The position numbers and the translations under genes are program-made. This document shows positions 1 through 6,649 of a stretch of 11,069 nucleotides of DNA, in pieces. Source of the DNA: JBBRGG01 sp038240875 (lineage in GTDB: Bacteria; Planctomycetota; Phycisphaerae; Phycisphaerales; UBA1924); NCBI GenBank assembly GCA_038240875.1, contig JBBRGG010000119.1, positions 1 to 11,069 on the forward strand, read 5' to 3'. Each line of letters starts with the position of its first letter. Position 1 is the stretch's first letter. The notes below the pieces were generated by a model. The model was not told the DNA's origin. It saw nothing but the letters and a program-made list of their open reading frames with translations, and searched no databases.

Positions 1-1767
1 GAGTGCTTGTGAGGCGAGGCCTAGGGCGAGTGTGACGGCAATTGCGCGCGAACTGCGCCAAACAAGGAGTGCGAGGATACTAAGGAGGCCTAGTGGCGCG
101 ACCAACATCCACTGAAAGTTCGTCAAGCCACGCCAGCGTTGGATCGCGGGCGCGTCGGCGAGGACTCGCGAATCGGGCGCTATGAGAAGCGCGAGAGCAT
201 CGAGCGTGCCGCGATCGGGCTTGTGGGCGGCGGCGTAGCGCGACGCTTGATCGCTGCTCCAGTGAGCGGTGCCGAAGGTGGAAGAAGCGAAGGGGAAGAC
301 GGGGTTTCCGCCTTGGGACGCGTTGCGGATGAGCCACGGTGAGAGTATGAGTGTGCCGGTGATGAGACAGAGAGCGATACAAATGGCGATGTGTTTCTTC
401 GCGCGTAGAGCTTCGTAACCATCACGCGATTTTGACCAATTCCAGCAGCCAACGAGCATAGCGATACCGACGGCGGGCGCCCCCATCACGAGTGCGGTTG
501 GCTTGACGCAGCACGCAAGCCCCATGAGTATGCCACAGAGGATGCCACGCGCACGAGGTGATAGGTTCGTTGAAATCGCGCACGCAAGTGCTGCGGCGAT
601 GAGGCTCATCATCGCAGCTTCGTTATATGCGATGGTTGAAACGACAACGAGCCAGGGCGTGGTCATGACAATGAGTGCCGCCATACCACCTGATGATTCG
701 GCATCGTCTGCACTCATTTTGATTCGGCGAGCAATTACCATCGCAAGCCCGCAGACGCTTGACGCGGCGACGCACAACATGAGCACTTGCAGAATCTGGC
801 ACGAGAGGAGCAGGCGGCCATCGCCAAAGAGAAGCCCCACGGCTTGTTGAGTTACGCCATCGGCTGTGAGTGACGCGCTTTGGGGCGCGCCCGACATCGC
901 GGCCAGATGCACGAACGCAGATTCGACATAGCTGGGCAAGTATGAATAGACATTGTGCGCGACGGGCGCGAGAGAGCCTGCGGCGTACCACTCTTGTGAG
1001 AGGGGAAGGTGATAGCTCAGCGCGTCATACCCGCCGTATTCGCTGGCCCACAAGATGCCTGGTGGCACGATCGCGGGGGGGAGCAGCAACAAGCCTAATA
1101 ACAGCGGGAAGTAGAGCAGTTTAACGTCTTTGCGAGCAAAGTTGTTTGCGTGCGATACATCTTGTATTTGTGAAGCGGCAAGCAACTTGGATGATGCTCG
1201 CCATTCGATAAGGCACCAGATGATCGGGCCGAGGATGAGTGCCCACGCGGCGAAGATCGCGGTTGTTCCATGAAGCCCGCCAAAGTAACCGGCGAACCAC
1301 CAGAGGGCGTGCGTGAGGGCGAGCATGAGGCCCACGCCGAGGGAAGCGGCGACGCCTTGGGGAAGTGTTGAACGCTGCGTTGATGAGACAGGCGCGGTTG
1401 ATAAGGAGGAGGAGACAGATGTAGCGATCAAGCCTGTATATGTTGAGCCATCACGCGACGAGCCATCGCGCGATCTTACTCTTGAACTCGCACTGGAATT
1501 GATACGCATCGAGATCGCGAACCCCAGGCACACGGCGGACGCCATGTACACCAAAGGTATCGGCAGTGAAGCTGCGTACCACGCAAGCATCTCGCTGAGA
1601 ATCGCTAAGTAGTAGGCAAACCAGCCGATGTCCTTGGGTGTGTCGCCCTTCCAAATCAAAACGCTCAAGGCGAATATCATTGCAATAGCCAACGCTGTTC
1701 GCGCTGCACTGAATCGCTTTGGCACGGATTTGTTCAGGTCAGTCGTAGACGTTGTTGGCGATTCCAC
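1..1767 (-). CDS. Polytopic membrane protein, probable GT-C-type glycosyltransferase (partial, C-terminus beyond window)
   Basis: An open reading frame of 589 codons with no stop runs from a GTG start to the left edge. The start is fixed: an in-frame TAG lies four codons upstream, with an AGGGGG ribosome binding site between. The protein is rich in hydrophobic segments, for example near residues 22-38, 50-88, 136-165, 170-188 and 212-240. Residues 242-255 read SEYGGYDALSYHLP, and residues 477-493 contain PWLIRN followed by GNPVFPF. From memory, both patterns are typical of integral membrane GT-C (PMT/ArnT-like) glycosyltransferases, which move sugars from polyprenyl-phosphate donors in the cytoplasmic membrane; the acidic loop motif would be catalytic. 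Residues 90-129 form an unusual Ser/Arg/Thr-rich loop interrupting the membrane segments. The gene is divergent from the Fur-like gene. Membrane nature is certain; the GT-C assignment is moderate, and another large polytopic family is possible. Confidence 0.75.
   Translation of the reverse strand, partial: MESPTTSTTDLNKSVPKRFSAARTALAIAMIFALSVLIWKGDTPKDIGWFAYYLAILSEMLAWYAASLPIPLVYMASAVCLGFAISMRINSSASSRVRSRDGSSRDGSTYTGLIATSVSSSLSTAPVSSTQRSTLPQGVAASLGVGLMLALTHALWWFAGYFGGLHGTTAIFAAWALILGPIIWCLIEWRASSKLLAASQIQDVSHANNFARKDVKLLYFPLLLGLLLLPPAIVPPGILWASEYGGYDALSYHLPLSQEWYAAGSLAPVAHNVYSYLPSYVESAFVHLAAMSGAPQSASLTADGVTQQAVGLLFGDGRLLLSCQILQVLMLCVAASSVCGLAMVIARRIKMSADDAESSGGMAALIVMTTPWLVVVSTIAYNEAAMMSLIAAALACAISTNLSPRARGILCGILMGLACCVKPTALVMGAPAVGIAMLVGCWNWSKSRDGYEALRAKKHIAICIALCLITGTLILSPWLIRNASQGGNPVFPFASSTFGTAHWSSDQASRYAAAHKPDRGTLDALALLIAPDSRVLADAPAIQRWRGLTNFQWMLVAPLGLLSILALLVWRSSRAIAVTLALGLASQAL
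1445..1474. repeat. 15-bp tandem duplication inside the membrane-protein gene
   Basis: Two adjacent 15-bp units (1445-1459 and 1460-1474) differ at two positions. In the minus-strand frame they encode SRDGSSRDGS in the Ser-rich loop, residues about 96-108. The unit is a multiple of three, so it expands the loop without breaking the frame. It suggests local slippage or duplication. Confidence 0.7.
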
Positions 1768-1772
1768 AGAAA

Positions 1773-1778
1773 CCCCCT
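1773..1778 (-). promoter_or_regulatory. Ribosome binding site fixing the GTG start at 1767
   Basis: On the minus strand AGGGGG lies 5 nt before the GTG codon and overlaps the in-frame TAG at 1777-1779 that closes the frame upstream. It is one of the few clear Shine-Dalgarno sites in the window and supports the non-ATG start. Confidence 0.65.
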
Positions 1779-1913
1779 ATTACAACGTGCTGGCGTTAGA
1801 CTTGAAGCTGGCTATCGCAAAGGCCATTCGCGTCAACAAATACTGGCGAAACACGCCGCAATCAAGCAGCTATTCTACACGCGAAGGCAACCGCCCCTAC
1901 TGCGTGCGGTGGA

Positions 1914-2531
1914 ATGAACGTAACATATCGAATGCTTGAACGATCTGCTCCTGATTCCTCGCTCAAAACTACGTCAAAGCACAGCGCCTTGCCGAAGACC
2001 TGGCCAAGCCCGAAGCCAAGCCTCATTTCGGCAGCTACGCGAGAACAAGGCTCAAAGCGAAGCACTGCACCAACGCCCGATGCGTATGGCTTTTCGATCA
2101 TCGAGCCGCTGTGCGCGGTCTTTCGCAGAGCGCTCAAGGGCGAGGGGCTTAAATATACTCCCGAGCGTGCGAACGTGTTGAATGTCGTGCTGGGGTTTGA
2201 GGGGCTTTTTGAAGCCGAGCAAGTGCTTGATCGCGTGAAGGGCGATGGCTTTCGCGTGAGCAAAGCAACGGTGTATCGCACGCTCAAACTCTTGGCCGAG
2301 GCGGGCATAGTTCAGCGAGTCTTGCTCGATAGCGAGCAATCACATTATCAGCTTGTGTATGGCCAAGGCGCGCCCAAGCACATCCTCGTGCGGGTTGATT
2401 CCAACAGCGTGACTGAGATCGAAGTCCCCGGACTCGAAGAAGTTGTGCACGCGGTGTGCGCGGCGCGCGGGTTAGAGCTCGCAGGATTTCGATTGCACAT
2501 GTACGCGACAGATGCTGCAAGCATGAAATGA
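1914..2531 (+). CDS. Fur-family transcriptional regulator with divergent metal-binding region
   Basis: The 205-residue product has a Fur-type winged helix from about residue 58. YTPERANVL (81-89) corresponds to the canonical T-x-Q-R helix, and RVSKATVYRTLKLLAEAGIV (114-133) is the recognition helix and start of the wing. Fur proteins are dimeric, metal-controlled DNA-binding repressors. Here the usual metal region is altered: the HHDHLxCxxCG stretch is replaced by PKHILVRVDSNS (154-165), with one His kept and no Cys pair. The glutamate ligand of the FEL motif aligns with Gln146 in HYQL. The first ~57 residues are a Ser/Pro/Lys/Thr-rich tail absent from classic Fur proteins (about 140-150 aa). 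The start is uncertain: ATG at 1914 and ATG at 1932 both lack a well-spaced ribosome site. The 146-bp divergent region upstream shows no promoter I would call. It could sense something other than iron or zinc, or act without metal. Confidence 0.85.
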   Translation: MNVTYRMLERSAPDSSLKTTSKHSALPKTWPSPKPSLISAATREQGSKRSTAPTPDAYGFSIIEPLCAVFRRALKGEGLKYTPERANVLNVVLGFEGLFEAEQVLDRVKGDGFRVSKATVYRTLKLLAEAGIVQRVLLDSEQSHYQLVYGQGAPKHILVRVDSNSVTEIEVPGLEEVVHAVCAARGLELAGFRLHMYATDAASMK

Positions 2532-2617
2532 TCGAGAAGATACGAGGCAATAACCTGCGAAGAGTTCTTTAAATCGTACTTGGAACAGACGGCAAAACGC
2601 GAAATGAAAGTACTGTG

Positions 2618-2638
2618 AAAAAATTCTCTTGGAGAGAG
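2618..2638 (-). terminator. Weak rho-independent terminator candidate after the exbD pair
   Basis: Read on the minus strand, a 5-bp stem (TCTCT, loop CCA, AGAGA) is followed after one base by six T residues. It lies about 40 nt past the exbD stop at 2678, in the convergent gap with the Fur-like gene. The stem is short and AU-rich, so the call is tentative. No comparable hairpin was seen for the plus-strand Fur-like transcript. Confidence 0.4.
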
Positions 2639-2677
2639 AGGGTGCCCGAGACTGCATTGATCAAACGTGGATTCAGA

Positions 2678-3181
2678 TTACTTGGCAGTGTCGCCGACGA
2701 TACCTATTTTGTCGATGCCTAGCGATCGCGCGGTTTCGTGTACCTGAACGACATTGGCATACGGCACATTATCCGAAGCCTTCACCAGCACGATCACGTT
2801 CGATGGTCCGCCTGGTGCAGGGCTAGGCGTTGATGGATCGCTCGAAGAGCTTTGCTCCGTCGCTTGTTTAATAGCCAAAGCAAGCGCGAGAGCAACACTA
2901 TCGATGTTCGTTGCTGCCGCACCATCGATCAATACCATCGCAACCCCGTCTTGCATGATCAACTCGATGCGAACGGTGATGGACCGAGCAACCTCTGGCG
3001 ATGCGGTACCGGCGGGCTTGGGGAGATTGGTTTTGAGGAACCACTCCGGTCCCAAAATCGCGGCGCTTGTCATGAAGAAGATGAGGATGACCATCACAAC
3101 GTCGACCATCGGCGTCATGTTTGGGCCAGCGTGTTGCTCATACATCGCGAGCGCGTTGCGGCGTGGGCGGTGTGCACTCAT
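2678..3181 (-). CDS. exbD: ExbD/TolR-family biopolymer transport protein (second of pair)
   Basis: This 167-residue protein has the ExbD/TolR plan: a short basic cytoplasmic N-terminus, one membrane helix at about residues 25-44 (PMVDVVMVILIFFM), then a periplasmic domain. Asp27 in the helix is the expected proton-translocating residue. With ExbB/TolQ, such proteins use the proton-motive force to power TonB-dependent uptake or Tol-type envelope functions. Residues 109-127 form a Ser/Pro/Gly-rich insert in the periplasmic domain that is not typical of ExbD and probably a flexible loop. Its ATG overlaps the stop of the preceding exbD by 4 nt (ATGA), and AAAGGGG lies 9 nt upstream, so the two are translationally coupled. 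No ExbB gene is nearby. The family call is secure; which energised partner it serves is unknown. Confidence 0.92.
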   Translation of the reverse strand: MSAHRPRRNALAMYEQHAGPNMTPMVDVVMVILIFFMTSAAILGPEWFLKTNLPKPAGTASPEVARSITVRIELIMQDGVAMVLIDGAAATNIDSVALALALAIKQATEQSSSSDPSTPSPAPGGPSNVIVLVKASDNVPYANVVQVHETARSLGIDKIGIVGDTAK

Positions 3182-3723
3182 GGTGTAGTGCCCCTTTCAC
3201 CTTCGCGTGATGCAACCAAGAGGAGCGTGCTCACGCCCTCGGCCCGGCAGGCTTCAACGATGGGCTTGACACGGCCATATGCCAGGGAACGATCGGCGCG
3301 CAAGTGAACGGCGGCGTCGGGGCGAATGCGCATGGCGACTCGGATCGCTTCGCGCAAAACCGAATCTTGCTCGGCTTGGTTTTTGTCTGTGAGCTTGACG
3401 GCTTCGCCGCCTACTTCGACGTTGAGCGCGCCGCCCGCTGCAGGGCCAATGGAAATGATGATTGGGGCTGCTGCTTCTTGGTTTGCTCCGGACCTCGCGC
3501 CAGGCAGATCAACGGGAAGCTGACGATCCGACGCGAGCTTGGCGACGATCAAATAAAACACAATCAGGCACATCACAACGTCGATCAAAGGCGTGACGTT
3601 GATCTTTGTGCCATCGCCCCCCTCACTTCTCCCGCTCCCAACGCCACCACTCGCGCGTGAAAGCCCGCCCCGACGCGAAGATCGTCCGGCATTGATCCAA
3701 AGTTGGCGAGAACGCATACGCAT
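3178..3723 (-). CDS. exbD: ExbD/TolR-family biopolymer transport protein (first of pair)
   Basis: This 181-residue protein carries the ExbD motif INVTPLIDVVMCLIVFYLIV at residues 41-60, with Asp48 as the conserved membrane carboxylate. A periplasmic domain follows, ending in a typical VHLRADRSLAYGRVKPIVE segment. The N-terminus is about 36 residues longer than in a minimal ExbD and rich in Arg, Gly and Ser, giving a strongly positive cytoplasmic tail. Two ATG codons lie at 3723 and 3717, neither with a clear ribosome site; the longer form is given. It overlaps the following exbD by 4 nt, and 99 nt separate it from pdxJ upstream. Paired, non-identical ExbD proteins are common in planctomycetes, where they probably form the heteromeric rod inside an ExbB pentamer. 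The ExbB/TolQ gene that often precedes such a pair is absent here. Confidence 0.92.
   Translation of the reverse strand: MRMRSRQLWINAGRSSRRGGLSRASGGVGSGRSEGGDGTKINVTPLIDVVMCLIVFYLIVAKLASDRQLPVDLPGARSGANQEAAAPIIISIGPAAGGALNVEVGGEAVKLTDKNQAEQDSVLREAIRVAMRIRPDAAVHLRADRSLAYGRVKPIVEACRAEGVSTLLLVASREGERGTTP
3191..3197 (-). promoter_or_regulatory. Ribosome binding site for the second exbD
   Basis: AAAGGGG on the minus strand lies 9 nt before the ATG at 3181, inside the end of the upstream exbD. Together with the ATGA overlap it supports the chosen start and coupled translation. Confidence 0.6.
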
Positions 3724-3779
3724 GGAGTGGAGCTATCAACGGCGGAAAGATCGAGGTGAACTGATCGATTTGAAAGCAT

Positions 3780-3790
3780 TGTGAAAAAAT
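3780..3790. repeat. 11-bp sequence shared by both flanks of the exbD pair
   Basis: TGTGAAAAAAT occurs here, in the gap between pdxJ and the first exbD, and again at 2614-2624 just beyond the second exbD. The downstream copy forms the T-run of the terminator candidate. The copy here gives a similar T6 run after pdxJ on the minus strand, but I see no convincing stem before it. It may be chance or a remnant of a shared transcription end signal. Confidence 0.5.
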
Positions 3791-3822
3791 AGAGTTAATG
3801 TAATCGAATTGACCGCGATTAT

Positions 3823-4635
3823 TCAGTCCGGGGTTTCGAACGGGTCATCTTCGTGACGGACCAGTATCTGCTTCATGTCGCGCACGGCTTCACGTAAGCC
3901 CACATAGATCGCGCGCGACACAATCGCGTGCCCGATGTGCAATTCTGCAATGCCAGGCATCGACGCGATCGGGCCAACGTTGGCGTAATTGAGCGCGTGA
4001 CCCGCGTTAAATCGCATACCTGCGGCGCGAATCGCCCCGCCAGCAATCGCGACGCGTTCAAGCTCGGTCGCGAGGCGATCATCGAGAAAGTCGCCACCCG
4101 CACGCAGGAAATGAGCCGCATAAGGCCCGGTGTGGATCTCGCACACATGAAAGCCAGCCTTGCGGGCTGCTTCGACCTGATGAAGATCCGCATCGATGAA
4201 CGCGGAAACAACACACCCGGCAAGCTTGAGCCCAGCGACCGTGCCGGTGAGCGCTTCGAGATTGCCCGCGACATCCAGCCCGCCTTCGGTCGTAACTTCG
4301 CGTCGACCTTCAGGAACGATCATCGCGGTGTGTGGCCGCAGCGCACAAGCAATCGCTGCCATCTCGTCGGTTGCACCCATTTCGAGATTCACGCGAACTC
4401 GCGCCAATTGCCGAAGCAGCGACGCGTCACGATCCGTAACATGTCGGCGATCTTCACGCAGGTGGATGGTGATCCCGTCGGCTCCGCCCAGCTCGGCTTC
4501 GTGCATCGCGCGAATGAGGTCAGGCTCGCCAAAGTCGCCGCCCAACCCCGCAGGCGTGGCGCTCAAGCCCGAGTCGCGATAGCGTGCCTGGCGAAGCGAT
4601 GCGACGTGATCGATATTGACGCAGAGTTGGGGCAT
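3823..4635 (-). CDS. pdxJ: Pyridoxine 5'-phosphate synthase PdxJ
   Basis: PdxJ condenses 1-deoxy-D-xylulose 5-phosphate with 3-amino-2-oxopropyl phosphate to give pyridoxine 5'-phosphate, the last ring-forming step of DXP-dependent vitamin B6 synthesis, in the cytoplasm. Family signatures run in order: VNIDHVASLRQAR (6-18), GADGITIHLREDRRH (51-65), VNLEMGAT (82-89), TTEGGLDVAGN (115-125), EIHTGPYA (166-173), FNAGH (209-213) and ELHIGHAIVSRAIYVGL near the C-terminus. Catalytic and phosphate-binding candidates are His58, Arg60, His65, Glu85, Glu166 and His213, all present. At 270 residues it exceeds E. coli PdxJ (about 243), mainly through roughly 15 extra residues near 21-35, before the helix that packs against the barrel. 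The ATG at 4635 directly precedes the conserved first strand; no clear ribosome site is visible. It follows the OGT-like gene by 63 nt on the same strand. Confidence 0.96.
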   Translation of the reverse strand: MPQLCVNIDHVASLRQARYRDSGLSATPAGLGGDFGEPDLIRAMHEAELGGADGITIHLREDRRHVTDRDASLLRQLARVRVNLEMGATDEMAAIACALRPHTAMIVPEGRREVTTEGGLDVAGNLEALTGTVAGLKLAGCVVSAFIDADLHQVEAARKAGFHVCEIHTGPYAAHFLRAGGDFLDDRLATELERVAIAGGAIRAAGMRFNAGHALNYANVGPIASMPGIAELHIGHAIVSRAIYVGLREAVRDMKQILVRHEDDPFETPD

Positions 4636-4698
4636 CCCAGAGGATATGGCGTCGAACCGGTGCGAATCCGACTTTGATTCAGCGTGCGAAAGATCACT

Positions 4699-6591
4699 TT
4701 ACATGCCGCAGCGTTCTTTCCACATGTCACGCAAGGCGGCTTCAAACTTGCGTGCGTACGCCGCAGGATCGCAGACAGCGAGCGTCTTGGGCTTGCCGGT
4801 AAGCTCGAAAACTCGCGGGCCACACATGCGTGCACGCATGCTCTCTTGCAACTCGCGTAGTCGCGGGCGATCATTCGCGAGCCTGGCCGCCACCTTGACA
4901 AACTGGTCGGTGTCGCTGGCTGTAAGCTCGTCTAGACCAAGAGCAGAATTGATTGATGCGCCCACGCGGGCCCGGTGTGTGCCGCCTCGTAGCGCGATCA
5001 CGGGTACGCCCATCCAGCACGCCTCGAAGGTCGTTGTCGTGCCGTTGTATGGGAAAGCGTCGAGGCCGATGTCCATATCTAGGTACGTCGCCATGTGCGA
5101 GCGAATGTCGCTGGTCCAGTCGGCAAATCGAAGACGGCTCTCATCAAGCCCCGCATCGATGAACTCGCGGATCGTGCGGGCCTTAAGCTCGTTGGAAAGC
5201 GAAGCCTGCTTGATGAGCAGTGTCGAGCCAGGCACTTCGTGCAGCACGCGAACCCATGCGCAAAGTGCCTCGTCCTGCACCTTCATCATTCGATTGAATG
5301 AGCCAAAGACGATCGGGCCGTCGTCGGTGAGATTGATTAAATTTGGCCTATTGGTTGAGTTGTTAGCTTGGCCGCGATGAAGCCCAGCGCGCGGCACTAA
5401 AGGTGGACACTGCAATTGAGGTGGCGGCGTATAGCACAGAAAGCAACCGGGCAGTCGCTTGAGCCGCTCGGTGCTGTGCAAGGCATTTTCTTCGGGGTCC
5501 GTCACGCCGTCGACGATGCGCCAGTCCATCGTCGAAAGCCCGGTCGTGTTTGGATACCCAAGCCAATTGCACTGGATCGGCGCGACCCGTGGCGACAGCG
5601 CGCCCATCGCGTGGCCGCCACTGAGGCCTGCGCAATCAATCAAGATGTCCAGCTGCGCTTCGTACAACCCTCGCGCCACGTCGTCCGTAGATAACTCGGC
5701 TAGGTCCCACCACTCGCTCACGTCCTTGAACCGCTCGAAGCCACGCGTGTGCCGATTCGTCGACAGGCACACTGGCGTGAACTTTCGACGATCTATATGC
5801 AATATCGGCGCTTGCAAAAACGATGCGCACGCGTGCTCGCCGAAGTCGCCCGAGAGAAACCCAACTCGCAAGTTCTTGTTCGCATCCCGAGGTTGTGCGA
5901 TGGGCCACTGTCCTCGTGCAGCGAACGCCGCTTCGTATCGAGCCGCGTGGTCCTTATGCATCTGGCGATGCGCAAGTGGATCCACGCCATCGAGAAAGTT
6001 CGTGGAAAAACAGCGGATCTCCGAAAGTTCGTTGGACCCTGGAAACTTCGATAAGTATTCGTTCGCGACCGCGACAACTTTGCGCACGCGCCCGATATGA
6101 AAGAGGGTTGACGCGTATCCCTCGGCTACATCCGCTCGCTCGGTAAACCGCGCCAACGCCGACTTGAAGACCGCGTCCGCGTCCTCGAATCGATCAAGGC
6201 TGATCAGGCACCGCCCGCACGCAACTTCCAAGTCCGCTTGCATAGCGTCGGCGCTCAAGCTTCGTACGAACGCGACGAGAGCTTCATCGAACCGCTTAAC
6301 AGACATCAACAAGTTGCCACGGATGCGATGGATCATCGCAACATCCGCGGGCTCTGCTGGCGAATCCACTGCCCGCTCCAGGCACGCGATAGCCTCGCCC
6401 GCTCGCCCATGAGCACCATGGATCATCGAGAGATACAAGTTCGCGAGCGCGTCGGTGGCGTCTTCACGAATTCGTGCGTCGATGCGCGACATCGCGCCGA
6501 CTTCATCGCCTGTGTTCAAGCACGCGAGCACGCCTTCGCGAAAGGCGAGCTGGTTTGTCACTGGAGATGGAAGAGCGTCATCTGCCTGCAT
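4699..6591 (-). CDS. TPR-containing O-GlcNAc transferase-like (GT41, SPINDLY/OGT) glycosyltransferase
   Basis: The 630-residue product has N-terminal TPR-like helical repeats (about residues 15-190) and a C-terminal GT41 domain. Enzymes of this class move GlcNAc or another sugar from a nucleotide sugar to Ser/Thr of proteins, usually in the cytoplasm. The region RVGFLSGDFGEHACASF places His253 at the position of the essential OGT histidine. APIQCNWLGYPNTTGLSTMD matches the OGT core, Lys437 in FGSFNRMMKVQDEALCAW matches the UDP-contacting lysine, and NGTTTTFEACWMGVPVIAL begins at Asn516. A short Asn/Ser/Thr-rich stretch precedes the FGSFN strand. The frame extends to a TTG at 6714, but that would overlap the phytase gene by 65 nt. 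The ATG at 6591, with a weak GGA upstream, is preferred. Donor and acceptor are unknown. Confidence 0.9.
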   Translation of the reverse strand: MQADDALPSPVTNQLAFREGVLACLNTGDEVGAMSRIDARIREDATDALANLYLSMIHGAHGRAGEAIACLERAVDSPAEPADVAMIHRIRGNLLMSVKRFDEALVAFVRSLSADAMQADLEVACGRCLISLDRFEDADAVFKSALARFTERADVAEGYASTLFHIGRVRKVVAVANEYLSKFPGSNELSEIRCFSTNFLDGVDPLAHRQMHKDHAARYEAAFAARGQWPIAQPRDANKNLRVGFLSGDFGEHACASFLQAPILHIDRRKFTPVCLSTNRHTRGFERFKDVSEWWDLAELSTDDVARGLYEAQLDILIDCAGLSGGHAMGALSPRVAPIQCNWLGYPNTTGLSTMDWRIVDGVTDPEENALHSTERLKRLPGCFLCYTPPPQLQCPPLVPRAGLHRGQANNSTNRPNLINLTDDGPIVFGSFNRMMKVQDEALCAWVRVLHEVPGSTLLIKQASLSNELKARTIREFIDAGLDESRLRFADWTSDIRSHMATYLDMDIGLDAFPYNGTTTTFEACWMGVPVIALRGGTHRARVGASINSALGLDELTASDTDQFVKVAARLANDRPRLRELQESMRARMCGPRVFELTGKPKTLAVCDPAAYARKFEAALRDMWKERCGM

Positions 6592-6649
6592 ATTTTCATC
6601 CGGAACTGCTGTGACCGCTCGGGTTTTTTTAACACCGCTTGGCAACGTG

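Noticed and set aside
1862..2308. Minus-strand open frame of 148 codons
   Set aside because: Opposite the Fur-like gene, which has a clear winged-helix sequence; the antisense product shows no domain.
3928..4677. Plus-strand open frame of 249 codons
   Set aside because: It is antisense to pdxJ, whose motifs are complete; the product has no recognisable domain and is a GC-driven shadow.
4616..5380. Plus-strand open frame of 254 codons
   Set aside because: Antisense to the catalytic part of the OGT-like gene and to the pdxJ start; Ser/Arg-rich with no family features.
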